A program made the position numbers and the translations under genes. This document shows, one piece after another, positions 44,301 through 53,148 of a DNA stretch of 64,000 bases. The notes below the pieces were generated by a model. That model was not told the origin of the DNA and did no database searches. It was given only the letters and a program-made list of their open reading frames with translations. Source of the DNA: Ruminococcus sp. Phil11 (lineage in GTDB: Bacteria > Bacillota > Clostridia > Oscillospirales > Ruminococcaceae); NCBI GenBank assembly GCA_001940925.1, contig MSGZ01000038.1:56876-120875 (forward strand), written 5' to 3'. Position 1 is the first letter of the stretch. Every line of letters begins with the position of its first letter.

Positions 44301-44939
44301 TTATTTTGCGCCTTGGCATCCGTCCCACGGCTTGTTGCGGAACAGCTTGTTGCAGATCGCAAGTGCGAGGAACGCATAGGCGACACCGCTGATGAGGCCG
44401 CCGATGATATCGGTCGGATAATGCACATAGAGATACATGCGGGAGAATGCGATCAGCGCAGCAAGACAGAGTGCTGGGATACCCCATTTCCGGCTCCACA
44501 TGCAGATCGAGGTCGCCGCAGCGAAGGAAGCCTGCGTATGTCCGGACGGGAACGCAAAGTCTGTCGGCGGCTTGACCAGCAGCTGCATGACCGTCCGGCC
44601 CTCCGGAATGACCGTGGTGCCGTCATGTACGGAAATGCGGGATGCAAAATCGGTTACGGCGAGCCTTGCAAGCGGATTGCCGTTTTCCAGCCAGAACGGG
44701 CGCGGTCTTGCAATCACATTCTTGAGGATCAGATTTCCGCCGATGACACCGAACAACAGAGCCAGCGCACCGACATGCGCATATTTCCGCGTGCGCTTCG
44801 GAATAAACATCAGCAGGATCACGATGATCCAGAAAACGCCGCCGTCTCCTAATTTCGTGATCATCGGCATGATGCGGTCCATGAGCGGAACGCGGAACAT
44901 ATCCTGCAGCCCGTTCAGAAATTCAAATTCCCAATTCAT
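44301..44939 (-). CDS. PAP2-family membrane phosphatase
   Basis: The product is 212 aa from the ATG at 44939, 8 nt after AAAGGA. Five or six membrane helices carry the three phosphatase motifs: KNVIARPRPF, PSGHTQASFA and SRMYLYVHYPTDI. Such enzymes dephosphorylate lipid pyrophosphates, often undecaprenyl diphosphate for cell-wall synthesis (BcrC-like); phosphatidic or phosphatidylglycerol phosphate is an alternative. It has its own promoter. Confidence 0.9.
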   Translation of the reverse strand: MNWEFEFLNGLQDMFRVPLMDRIMPMITKLGDGGVFWIIVILLMFIPKRTRKYAHVGALALLFGVIGGNLILKNVIARPRPFWLENGNPLARLAVTDFASRISVHDGTTVIPEGRTVMQLLVKPPTDFAFPSGHTQASFAAATSICMWSRKWGIPALCLAALIAFSRMYLYVHYPTDIIGGLISGVAYAFLALAICNKLFRNKPWDGCQGAK

Positions 44940-44972
44940 TTTCAACGTCCTTTCAGATGAGTGTTACAACCC

Positions 44973-45001
44973 ATTATATCATATTACGGCGAAAAATGCA
45001 A
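44973..45001 (-). promoter_or_regulatory. Sigma-A promoter of the PAP2 gene
   Basis: On the minus strand TTGCAT (44996-45001), 17 bp, TATAAT (44973-44978). Confidence 0.75.
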
Positions 45002-45038
45002 TGGGAGCGGGAAAAAGTTTCTGCTTCGCTGCATCGCA

Positions 45039-45074
45039 GAAAAAGCGGGCACCGGCATGTTTGTCAGTGCCCGC
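45039..45074 (-). terminator. Terminator of the glycolytic operon (after gpmI)
   Basis: On the minus strand GCGGGCAC (45067-45074) pairs with GTGCCCGC (45045-45052), followed by TTTTT. It lies about 23 bp past the gpmI stop. Confidence 0.85.
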
Positions 45075-45096
45075 GGCTTTTTGCCGTAAGTTTGTT

Positions 45097-46620
45097 TTAT
45101 GCTTCGATCAGCGTCTTGCCGGTCATTTCCTTCGGCTGCGGGATGCCCATAAGCTGCAGCATCGTCGGTGCAAGGTCAGCGAGCACGCCGCCTGCGCGTA
45201 CCTTTTTGCAGTCGCTGCCGACAATGATTGCCGGAACAGGGTTCGTTGTGTGTGCGGTGAACGGAGCACCGTCATCCTCCATCATCTTGTCGGCATTGCC
45301 GTGGTCTGCGGTGATGATGACCTTGCCGCCCTTTGCGAGAATCGCCTCGGTGACCTGCCCGATGCAGTCGTCAACGGCCTCGACAGCCTGAACCGCTGCA
45401 TCAAAAATGCCCGTATGTCCGACCATATCGCAGTTTGCGTAATTGAGGATGATCGCATCGAACTTATCCGCAGCGATCTCCTTAAGCACCGCCTCAGTGA
45501 CCTCATAAGCACTCATTTCCGGCTTGAGGTCGAAGGTCTCGACGTCCGGCGACTTGATGAGGATGCGCTCCTCGCCCTCGAACTGCTTTTCCTCGCCGCC
45601 GTTGAAGAAGAACGTCACATGTGCGTACTTCTGCGTCTCCGCGATACGGAGCTGCGTCTTGCCGGCCTTGGAGAGCACCTCGCCGAGGGTCTGGGTCAGC
45701 TCCTCGGGCGGAAATGCGACGGAGACATTCGGCATGGTTGCGTCATACTGCGCCATGCAGACGAAGTGCACCGGGAAGAAGCCGTTTCTGCGCTCAAAGC
45801 CCTTGAAATCCGGATCGACAAATGCGCGGGTGATCTGACGGGCGCGGTCGGGGCGGAAGTTGAAGAACACAACGGAATCGCCCTCTGCGATCTTTGCGTC
45901 CTTTGCAACGACGGTCGGGAGCATGAACTCATCGGTCACATCATTTGCGTAGGAATTTTTGATCGCCTGCACCGGATCGTCCTCCTGCACGCCCTCGCCG
46001 TAAACGAGTGCTGCATAAGCCTTTTCGACGCGGTCCCATGCGTTGTCTCTGTCCATTGCGTAGAATCTGCCGGAGATCACGCCGATCTTGCCGAGGCCGA
46101 TCTTTTTGAGCTCCGCGACTGCCTCCTCCATGTATTCTGCAGCGGAGGTCGGCGGAACGTCTCTGCCGTCTAAAAATGCGTGGATATAGACCTTTTCAAG
46201 GCCGAACCGCTTTGCCATTTCCACAAGGCCGTACATGTGCGTGACATGGCTGTGCACGCCGCCCGGAGAGAGCAGTCCCATGAGATGCAGGGCAGTGCCC
46301 TTGTCCTTTGCGTTCTGCATGGCGGCCTTCAGTGCCGGATTTTCAAAGAAGTCGCCGTCCTGAATGGACTTGGTGATCTTCACGAGCTGCTGATAGACGA
46401 TGCGTCCCGCGCCCATATTCGTATGTCCGACCTCGGAATTGCCCATCTGGCCGTCCGGCAGGCCGACATCCAGTCCGGATGCGCCGATGATATTGTTCGG
46501 GCACTCCGCGAAGTAGCGGTCAAGGTTCGGGGTCTTTGCGGCCTTGATCGCGTTGCCGTAATCGCTCGGATTGATGCCGAAGCCGTCCATGATCAGCAGT
46601 GCAACAGGTGCTTTGCTCAT
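45097..46620 (-). CDS. gpmI: 2,3-bisphosphoglycerate-independent phosphoglycerate mutase
   Basis: The product is 507 aa. It is of the alkaline-phosphatase fold with the phospho-Ser62 in GQMGNSEVGHTN, an N-terminal MDGFG metal motif, HAFLDGRD and VITADHGNAD near the C-terminus. It interconverts 3- and 2-phosphoglycerate using manganese. The ATG follows AAAGGAG. It is the last gene of the pgk-tpiA-gpmI operon. Confidence 0.97.
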   Translation of the reverse strand: MSKAPVALLIMDGFGINPSDYGNAIKAAKTPNLDRYFAECPNNIIGASGLDVGLPDGQMGNSEVGHTNMGAGRIVYQQLVKITKSIQDGDFFENPALKAAMQNAKDKGTALHLMGLLSPGGVHSHVTHMYGLVEMAKRFGLEKVYIHAFLDGRDVPPTSAAEYMEEAVAELKKIGLGKIGVISGRFYAMDRDNAWDRVEKAYAALVYGEGVQEDDPVQAIKNSYANDVTDEFMLPTVVAKDAKIAEGDSVVFFNFRPDRARQITRAFVDPDFKGFERRNGFFPVHFVCMAQYDATMPNVSVAFPPEELTQTLGEVLSKAGKTQLRIAETQKYAHVTFFFNGGEEKQFEGEERILIKSPDVETFDLKPEMSAYEVTEAVLKEIAADKFDAIILNYANCDMVGHTGIFDAAVQAVEAVDDCIGQVTEAILAKGGKVIITADHGNADKMMEDDGAPFTAHTTNPVPAIIVGSDCKKVRAGGVLADLAPTMLQLMGIPQPKEMTGKTLIEA

Positions 46621-46654
46621 AGCTTATCTTCTCCTTTTGTAACAATACGCCTTG

Positions 46655-46715
46655 CGGCGGTGATTTGTGTCGGGCAGATGCCCGGTTTTATCAAGAGGCA
46701 GTGCCCCTTTGGAAT
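46655..46715 (+). repeat. Fragment related to family-1 repeat
   Basis: GGCAGTGCCCCTTTGGAATCCC is close to part of the copy at 2636-3010 (CTGTCCCTTTGGAATCCC), and a CGGGCA/TGCCCG hairpin precedes it. It lies between gpmI and the 221-aa membrane-protein gene. Confidence 0.4.
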
Positions 46716-46757
46716 CCCGTCTCCGGAATACGCAGACAGGACTGCAAAACGGTCTGC

Positions 46758-47423
46758 TTACTGTGCGGTACCGTACTTCCGGCGGTAACAGATCATGCCG
46801 GCGGCAGCCGCAAGCATCGGAACGACCGGTGCGGCAAAAATCGTAATCGCTGAGAGTGCCGAACGAACGAGGCTGAATGCGACCAGAGCTTCCTGAGACT
46901 GTGTGCGGGAGACCCATTTCGTAATCAGAAGATTGAGCGGAATGCCGACCGCTGAGGTAATGAGCGGCAGCAGCAGCGTCACGATCATCAGCGGAACACA
47001 GAGCTCCGTCGTTTCCATGTTCTGCTTTCGCAGCAGAAAATAAAACAGCAGGATGATGCCGAAGGACAGAAGAGCCGGCAGAATCAGAACCGGCTTTCGC
47101 AGCGCTTCGGTCGCTTCAGCAATATTCACCGAGGTCCGCGTCATAGAAATTGCCGGTTTCGGAAACCGGTACATACAGATTTCCAGTGCAGTCTGGAGTG
47201 TTTTCAGAATGATCGCGATGTTCAGCAGCAGCTGAACCGAAGATTTCTGTTTCTCCATGCTGCCGCCGGATACAGCCTGCTGCGGCCGGAACGGTTCTTC
47301 CGCTCTGTTCACGGCTTCGTCCCGGTTCATCATCGGCTGAACAGAATGGATGTCTTTTTCAAAATCGGGTGCTCTGTCGGATTCAGCCTGCTGTTCCTGA
47401 AACAGTTTTTCCACTTCGTTCAT
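46758..47423 (-). CDS. Multi-pass membrane protein of unknown function in the glycolytic operon
   Basis: The product is 221 aa. The first 65 residues are hydrophilic and rich in Glu/Gln. Three to four hydrophobic segments follow (about residues 66-80, 113-130, 140-162 and 187-212). No family is recognised. The ATG follows AAGGAG. It sits between tpiA and gpmI on the same strand, so it should be co-expressed with glycolysis. Confidence 0.7.
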   Translation of the reverse strand: MNEVEKLFQEQQAESDRAPDFEKDIHSVQPMMNRDEAVNRAEEPFRPQQAVSGGSMEKQKSSVQLLLNIAIILKTLQTALEICMYRFPKPAISMTRTSVNIAEATEALRKPVLILPALLSFGIILLFYFLLRKQNMETTELCVPLMIVTLLLPLITSAVGIPLNLLITKWVSRTQSQEALVAFSLVRSALSAITIFAAPVVPMLAAAAGMICYRRKYGTAQ

Positions 47424-47494
47424 GATTTCTCCTTATCTGAGATGCAGCCCGGTGCGCCCGGAACAGACGCACCGGAACCGCATGGGTTCAGAGA

Positions 47495-48271
47495 TCAGCC
47501 CTCGACAGCTGCCTGCACGATGACGTTGAAGTCAGCAGCCTTCAGGGAAGCTCCGCCGATCAGACCGCCGTCGATGTTCGGCTTTGCGAGCAGCTCTGCA
47601 GCGTTCTTCGCGTTCATGGAGCCGCCGTACTGAATGGTCACGGCGTCAGCAGCAGCCTGGCTGTACAGCTTTGCGAGCGTTGCGCGGATGAAGCCGCAGA
47701 CTTCCTCAGCCTGCTCCGGGGTCGCGGTCAGGCCGGTGCCGATTGCCCAGACCGGCTCATAAGCGATGACGACGTTCTTCAGCTCCTCGGCGGTGACATC
47801 CCACAGGTCAAGCTTGATCTGCTTGCCGACGACTTCCTCGGTGATGCCGCACTCGCGCTCCCACTTCAGCTCACCCACGCAGACGATCGGCTTCAGGCCG
47901 GCTGCGAGGGCTGCCTTGGTGCGCTTGTTGACGGTCTCGTCGGTCTCACCGAAATACTGACGGCGCTCGGAGTGGCCGATGACGACATACTCGACGCCCA
48001 GCTCGGTCAGCATATCCGCAGAGATCTCGCCGGTGAATGCACCGGACTTTTCAAAGTGGACGTTCTCCGCACCGACCTTGACATTGGAGCCTGCGGTCGT
48101 GTTGACAGCGGTCTCCAGATTGGTGAACGGCACGCAGGCGATGACCTCGATCTTGCCTGCTGCATTTGCGACCAGCGGCTTGATCTCCTCCAGAAGTGCC
48201 TTTGCCTCCGGACGGGTCTTGTTCATTTTCCAGTTTCCGGCGATGATCGCCTTTCTCAGATTCTTGTTCAT
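47495..48271 (-). CDS. tpiA: Triosephosphate isomerase
   Basis: The product is 258 aa. Catalytic residues are visible: Lys15 in GNWKMNK, His in VIGHSERR and Glu in AYEPVWAIGTG, with the phosphate-binding YGGSMNAKNAAEL near the end. It interconverts dihydroxyacetone phosphate and glyceraldehyde 3-phosphate. The ATG follows AAGGAG. Confidence 0.98.
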   Translation of the reverse strand: MNKNLRKAIIAGNWKMNKTRPEAKALLEEIKPLVANAAGKIEVIACVPFTNLETAVNTTAGSNVKVGAENVHFEKSGAFTGEISADMLTELGVEYVVIGHSERRQYFGETDETVNKRTKAALAAGLKPIVCVGELKWERECGITEEVVGKQIKLDLWDVTAEELKNVVIAYEPVWAIGTGLTATPEQAEEVCGFIRATLAKLYSQAAADAVTIQYGGSMNAKNAAELLAKPNIDGGLIGGASLKAADFNVIVQAAVEG

Positions 48272-48334
48272 GGTTCTAACTCCTTATTTGATAATTGCAT
48301 CCGGATATGCCGGATGATGCATGTACATGGATAT

Positions 48335-48796
48335 TCAGCCCCGGATCATCCGGGCGATGACGATGCCGCCGTAAACGAGCCCTGCCCAGAACGCTAAGAT
48401 CATCAGAATACCAATCAGGGCGGCAAAGCGGTTCTCAAATTTCGGTTCCCATACGATTTTCGGATCATCCCGCCGGACATACAGCAATAAGGATTCCTTA
48501 TCTTTGCCGCGGGAGCCGCGGAGCGGTATCGCGTATTCCGTGCCGTCAATCTCATAGGCCGCATACCGAAGCGGCGGGATCGGCGCAAATGCGCGCTCCT
48601 GCATTTCCTTCGGTGCTTCCTTTGTGCGGATCTCCGCATCCGTGCGCATCCAGCCGGAACCGAGCGGCCGGCCGATGACCGTCAGGAATGCCTCCTTCAC
48701 AAGCATGGCGGGCAGCCAGACGAACAGCACGCCCAGAAATATAATGAGGAGGATCAGGAAGATGATCCCCAAAATATTCAGCGACATCAGCGTCAT
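48335..48796 (-). CDS. Two-TM membrane protein, unknown, in the glycolytic operon
   Basis: The product is 153 aa from the ATG at 48796, 8 nt after AAAGGAG. An N-terminal hydrophobic helix (about residues 7-33) and a C-terminal one (about 127-148) flank a soluble middle of about 90 residues with IDGTEYAIPLRG and KIVWEPKF. No family is recognised. It is 25 bp after the TPR-like gene and 63 bp before tpiA. Confidence 0.7.
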   Translation of the reverse strand: MTLMSLNILGIIFLILLIIFLGVLFVWLPAMLVKEAFLTVIGRPLGSGWMRTDAEIRTKEAPKEMQERAFAPIPPLRYAAYEIDGTEYAIPLRGSRGKDKESLLLYVRRDDPKIVWEPKFENRFAALIGILMILAFWAGLVYGGIVIARMIRG

Positions 48797-48821
48797 GTGC
48801 AGCACTCCTTTGCGTTACAGC

Positions 48822-49841
48822 TCAGAACAGTTCCAGCCCGCAGTCCTCCGGACGGACGCCCTGCTGCAGCTGTGCCTCTGTCGGGAGCTTTCGCTCCATG
48901 GAAGCATCCGCATTGTTTGCCTGACGCTGCAGTGCCGCTTCGGCCTTCTGGTCAAAATACGGCGTAAACACGCGCGCCTGTTCAAGGCGGCGGCGGAGCT
49001 CGTCTCTATGCGGCTGCGTAAGCGGGGAACCGTAATTTGCAATCTCGCCCCGGAGCCGCTGCTCAAGCTCGTGCGCCTCCTCGAATCTGCGCTGCGCATA
49101 GAGCATTGACAGATCCACGATCTGCGGATAGAGCGCACGGTCTGCTTCATCCCGCAGAGAGATGCGCTGCATGACCTGCCGCATATATTTGTCAGCCGTT
49201 TCCCTGTCGCCCTGCTGTGTCGCATAGACAGCGATCAGCAGCGCATAATCAAAAATATCGTCGAGATACGGCTTATATTCGTTCAGCATTTCGGGTTTCA
49301 TCTGAAATGCGTTCTCGGTGCGTGCGGCGGTATTTTCCAGATGCCGCCTGATCTTCTCCTGTCTGCCGGTCATGAAATACAGGCGCAGGAGTGTCGTATT
49401 CAGCATGGCAAGCGTCCGCTGGGAGACGGCCGTCCGGTCGATCGGGATCAGTGCCTCCTCAGCCTCCTTGTAATGCTCCGCAGCGGTCAGCAGATAAGCA
49501 CTGATGACGACATCGTCGTCCTCCGGATACGGTGCGGCGGTAAAGGCACCTGCCAGTGCGGTGCCGTATCCGGACTGCTGGAAGGTCGCGTCCGCATTTT
49601 TCAGCGTCGCCTTGTGTCCGAGCTTTCCGATCAGCCACCAGCCCCAGAGCACGGCAAGCCCGCCGAGTACGCCCAGCAGCGCGGAAAAGAGAAAGCCGAG
49701 GAACAGCTCAAAGCCTGTTTTGGTCGGATTGTCGATGACGGTTCTCAGAGCCGTTGCCGCGCTGACGACCACGAACATGCCAAATGTGGCATATGCCGCA
49801 GCGCGGATCGGCTTCGGGTTCTTTTCGGGAATCAGGCGCAT
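48822..49841 (-). CDS. Membrane protein with helical TPR-like cytoplasmic domain
   Basis: The product is 339 aa. Two membrane helices (about residues 13-32 and 44-72, the second with WGWWLIG) are followed by a long helical domain with repeated A..LL.L/A..Y pattern, such as LTAAEHYKEAEEALI and YAQRRFEEAHELEQRL, which looks like tetratricopeptide repeats. The ATG follows AAAGGAG. A scaffolding role is plausible but unproven. It lies directly downstream of pgk. Confidence 0.7.
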   Translation of the reverse strand: MRLIPEKNPKPIRAAAYATFGMFVVVSAATALRTVIDNPTKTGFELFLGFLFSALLGVLGGLAVLWGWWLIGKLGHKATLKNADATFQQSGYGTALAGAFTAAPYPEDDDVVISAYLLTAAEHYKEAEEALIPIDRTAVSQRTLAMLNTTLLRLYFMTGRQEKIRRHLENTAARTENAFQMKPEMLNEYKPYLDDIFDYALLIAVYATQQGDRETADKYMRQVMQRISLRDEADRALYPQIVDLSMLYAQRRFEEAHELEQRLRGEIANYGSPLTQPHRDELRRRLEQARVFTPYFDQKAEAALQRQANNADASMERKLPTEAQLQQGVRPEDCGLELF

Positions 49842-49913
49842 AATCGTAACTCCTTTGCTTCGGTTTCCGGAAAGATGCGTTCAGCGTTTCTTCACACCCG
49901 TGAATACAGTTTC

Positions 49914-49935
49914 AGGCGGATGTGGAGATCCGCCT
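49914..49935 (-). other. Hairpin downstream of pgk
   Basis: AGGCGGAT (minus strand) pairs with ATCCGCCT around CTCCAC. There is no T-run, so it may mark RNA processing or partial attenuation between pgk and the downstream membrane-protein genes. Confidence 0.45.
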
Positions 49936-49956
49936 AAAACCGTAATTCTTTGATTA

Positions 49957-51186
49957 TTACTTCTCAGCGATTGCTGCAACACCCGGCAGGACCTTGCCCT
50001 CGAGGTACTCAAGGGATGCGCCGCCGCCGGTGGAGATGTGGCTCATCTTGTCAGCAAAGCCGAGCTGGATCGCAGCCGTTGCGGAATCGCCGCCGCCGAT
50101 GATCGTGGTCGCATCTGCAGCTGCCAGAGCCTCGCAGACTGCCACGGTGCCCTTTTTGAGGGTCGGGTTCTCGAACACGCCCATCGGGCCGTTCCAGACA
50201 ACGGTCTTTGCGGACTTTGCAGCCTCTGCGAACAGTGCAGCGGTCTTCGGGCCGATATCCAGACCCATCTTGTCAGCCGGGATCTTGCCGGCCTCAACAA
50301 ACTCGACCTCGATCTCAGCGTCGATCGGATCCGGGAATGCAGCAGCGATTGCGGTATCGACCGGCAGCAGGATCTTCTTGCCGAGCTTCTCAGCCTTCGC
50401 AAGCATTTCCTTGCAGTAGTCGATCTTCTCGTCATCAACGAGGGACTTGCCGATCTCGCCGCCCTGTGCCTTGAGGAAGGTGTAAGCCATACCGCCGCCG
50501 ATGATGAGCGTATCGCACTTCTCGAGCAGGTTGGAGATGACGTTCAGCTTGTCAGCGACCTTTGCACCGCCGAGAATTGCAACGAACGGACGCTGCGGAT
50601 CCTCAACCGCATTGCCGAGGTACTGGATCTCCTTCTGCATCAGATAGCCGACTGCGGTCTCCTTGACGAAGCGTGCGACACCGACGGTAGAAGCATGTGC
50701 ACGGTGAGAAGAACCGAATGCATCCATGACAAAGACCTGACCGTCAACGAGGTCTGCGAGCTCCTTGGAGAAGCCGTCGTATTCAGCCTCCTTGGTCTCC
50801 TCATTGCCGCGGAAACGGGTGTTCTCGAGCAGCACGATCTCGCCGTCCTTCATTGCAGCGACAGCAGCCTTTGCGTTCTCGCCGACGACTGCATCGTCAG
50901 CAGCAAAGACGACCTTGGTCTCCGGCAGCAGCTCTGCGAGACGCTTTGCGACCGGTGCGAGGGAGAACTTTGCCTCCGGACCGTTCTTCGGCTTGCCGAG
51001 GTGTGAGCAAAGCACGACCTTGCCGCCCTCGGAGAGCAGCTTCTTGATCGTCGGCAGAGCAGCAGTGATGCGGTTGTCGTTGGTGATCTCGCCGTCCTTC
51101 AGCGGAACATTGAAGTCGCAGCGGACAAGGATCTTCTTGCCCTTTGCCTGAATGTCGTCTACAGTAACCTTATTCAGTCCAGCCAT
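49957..51186 (-). CDS. pgk: Phosphoglycerate kinase
   Basis: The product is 409 aa. Family motifs are RCDFNVPL (about 22-29), [29 protein letters not shown] and the C-terminal nucleotide-binding [10 protein letters not shown]. It makes ATP from 1,3-bisphosphoglycerate. It is the first gene of a minus-strand operon that ends with gpmI; gap and eno are not in the window. The ATG follows AAAGGAAG. Confidence 0.98.
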   Translation of the reverse strand: MAGLNKVTVDDIQAKGKKILVRCDFNVPLKDGEITNDNRITAALPTIKKLLSEGGKVVLCSHLGKPKNGPEAKFSLAPVAKRLAELLPETKVVFAADDAVVGENAKAAVAAMKDGEIVLLENTRFRGNEETKEAEYDGFSKELADLVDGQVFVMDAFGSSHRAHASTVGVARFVKETAVGYLMQKEIQYLGNAVEDPQRPFVAILGGAKVADKLNVISNLLEKCDTLIIGGGMAYTFLKAQGGEIGKSLVDDEKIDYCKEMLAKAEKLGKKILLPVDTAIAAAFPDPIDAEIEVEFVEAGKIPADKMGLDIGPKTAALFAEAAKSAKTVVWNGPMGVFENPTLKKGTVAVCEALAAADATTIIGGGDSATAAIQLGFADKMSHISTGGGASLEYLEGKVLPGVAAIAEK

Positions 51187-51264
51187 GATAAAAACTTCCT
51201 TTCAAAAGAGAGTTTGGATTGTTGGATATGCGGCTGTCACGCACGGGCATCCGCATTCCCTACT

Positions 51265-51293
51265 ATTATACACTATTTTCCGGATTTTTGCAA
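51265..51293 (-). promoter_or_regulatory. Sigma-A promoter of pgk operon
   Basis: On the minus strand TTGCAA (51288-51293), 17 bp, TATAAT (51265-51270), about 75 bp before the pgk start. Confidence 0.85.
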
Positions 51294-51314
51294 GAGAATG
51301 GCCGTTCGCAAAAT

Positions 51315-51345
51315 GCAAAAATGCCGCCCGATTCGGGGCGACATT
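51315..51345 (-). terminator. Terminator of the aminotransferase gene
   Basis: On the minus strand GTCGCCC (51336-51342) pairs with GGGCGGC (51323-51329), followed by ATTTTT. It insulates the aminotransferase gene from the pgk promoter. Confidence 0.75.
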
Positions 51346-51435
51346 TCGTAAAAAACGCAGATATTCCTGCCGGCAGAGCCGGAAGCAGTTTCGCACCGGA
51401 CACTGATTCCGCGCCCGGTGCGTTATGTATTTCTG

Positions 51436-52716
51436 TTACGCCAGCTTTTCCAGTGCTGCCAGCTTCACGCAGATGCAGAACAGCTCCATGGCTTGCTTCA
51501 GCTCTGCCGGGCTCGGATAGGTCGGTGCAATGCGGATGTTGCTGTCATCCGGATCATTCTTGTACGGATAGGTCGCGCCTGCGCCGGTCAGCGTGACGCC
51601 TGCCTCCTTACAAAGCTGCACGATGCGCTTTGCCGTGCCCTTCGGCGCATTGAACGAAACGAAATATCCGCCTTCCGGCTTGGTCCATGTGCCGATACCG
51701 AGCGGTGCGATCTCCTGCTCCAGCATATCGAGCACAGCCGCGAACTTCGGAACAAGGATCTCACGGTGCTTTTCCATGTGTGCACGCATATTCTCCGCGC
51801 TGCCGAAGAACCGCACATGACGCAGCATGTTCAGCTTATCGTAGCCGATCGTCTGCACGCCGAGGTGCTTGCTGATCTCATCGAGATTGGCCTTTGCGGT
51901 GTTCATCACAGCGACGCCCGCGCCCGGGAACGTGATCTTGGATGTTGAAGCAAACTGATAGAACAGACCCTCGCTGCCCGCTTCCGCACAGGCCTGATTG
52001 ATCGTCAGCGGCTTCTTCGGATTTGCTGCAAGATGATGAATGCAGTACGCGTTATCCCAGTAGATGCGGAAGTCCTTTGCGGCGGGCTTCAGTGCGGCGA
52101 ATGCGCGCACGGTGTCATCGCTGTAGACGATGCCGGACGGGTTCGCGTAGATCGGCACGCACCAGATACCCTTGACGGATGCGTCGCTCTCAACATACTT
52201 TTTGACCGTTGCCATGTCCGGGCCGTTCCCGTCGGTCGGAACGGGGATCATCTTTACGCCGAAATACTCGGTGATCGCAAAGTGACGGTCATATCCCGGA
52301 ACCGGGCAGAGGAACTTGACCTCGTCAAGCCTGCTCCACGGCGTACAGCCCGCAATGCCCTTGACATACGAAATCTGCATACATGCGAACATCAGCTCCA
52401 GACTGGAGTTTCCGCCGACCAGCACCTCATCCGGCTTTGCGCCCAGAATATCGGCAAAGAGCTTTTTCGCTTCGGTGATGCCGGAGAGCAGACCGTAGTT
52501 GCGGCAGTCGTCTCCGCTCTCGGAATGCGGGTCTGCATCGGCAGGCAGTGCGGCCAGCAGCGGCATAGTAATATCAAGCTGCTCCGGGCCGGGCTTTCCG
52601 CGCGCCATGTTCAGGCTGAGCTTTTTTGCCTGAAATGCGTCATAAGCGGCTTTCGTCTCCTTCAGAGCTGCACCGATCTCTGCGGCCGTCAGCTGATCCA
52701 GCGGCTTTTTCTCCAT
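51436..52716 (-). CDS. Class I/II aminotransferase (aspartate aminotransferase subgroup Ic-like)
   Basis: The product is 426 aa from the ATG at 52716, following AAAGGA; an ATG four codons upstream overlaps that site. A PLP fold-type I enzyme with YGLLSGITEAKKLFADILG, VGGNSSLELMF, IWCVPIYANPSG, YWDNAYCIHHL and the PLP-lysine segment ASTSKITFPGAG. This arrangement matches the atypical aspartate aminotransferase group with extended N-terminal region. It has its own promoter and terminator. Amino-acid specificity is inferred. Confidence 0.88.
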   Translation of the reverse strand: MEKKPLDQLTAAEIGAALKETKAAYDAFQAKKLSLNMARGKPGPEQLDITMPLLAALPADADPHSESGDDCRNYGLLSGITEAKKLFADILGAKPDEVLVGGNSSLELMFACMQISYVKGIAGCTPWSRLDEVKFLCPVPGYDRHFAITEYFGVKMIPVPTDGNGPDMATVKKYVESDASVKGIWCVPIYANPSGIVYSDDTVRAFAALKPAAKDFRIYWDNAYCIHHLAANPKKPLTINQACAEAGSEGLFYQFASTSKITFPGAGVAVMNTAKANLDEISKHLGVQTIGYDKLNMLRHVRFFGSAENMRAHMEKHREILVPKFAAVLDMLEQEIAPLGIGTWTKPEGGYFVSFNAPKGTAKRIVQLCKEAGVTLTGAGATYPYKNDPDDSNIRIAPTYPSPAELKQAMELFCICVKLAALEKLA

Positions 52717-52794
52717 AGTTGGAATCATCCTTTCTCAGACAACATTCAAACGCAAGATTGACAATTTTTTCACAATCCTGCAAATCAACAATTT

Positions 52795-52823
52795 ATTATA
52801 CCATATCTCCCGCGAAAATGCAA
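52795..52823 (-). promoter_or_regulatory. Sigma-A promoter of the aminotransferase gene
   Basis: On the minus strand TTGCAT (52818-52823), 17 bp, TATAAT (52795-52800). Confidence 0.8.
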
Positions 52824-52899
52824 GATATTTTTCATAAATACACTGATTTACCAAGAGAAAACGTCCGAAAACGGCGTATCTGTACGCGTTTCTTTTAAC

Positions 52900-52916
52900 T
52901 GATAGTTCACCTATCA
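52900..52916. promoter_or_regulatory. Possible operator palindrome
   Basis: TGATAG and CTATCA form a perfect 6-bp inverted repeat around TTCAC, between the divergent promoters of the aminotransferase and EF-G-like genes. No regulator gene is adjacent, so binding is only a possibility. Confidence 0.3.
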
Positions 52917-53007
52917 CGAACCGTAAACAATTTGTGAGAAACATCCCGTTAAAATGCACAAATCTGAATGCTGATTTTCGGCAAAACGCAGAAAATGCAT
53001 TTCACAC

Positions 53008-53036
53008 TTGCAAGGATTTTTGACACATGGTATAAT
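53008..53036 (+). promoter_or_regulatory. Sigma-A promoter of the EF-G-like gene
   Basis: TTGCAA (53008-53013), 17 bp, TATAAT (53031-53036). The leader is about 105 nt long. Confidence 0.8.
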
Positions 53037-53148
53037 AATAATGCAATTTCCGTTTGCCTGCGGTGCCGCAATTATACAAAAAGTACGCGTTTCCGAAATT
53101 TTCGATCGGATATGCACCCGGGCAGCGGCAGTAAGGAGAGTCTCACAC

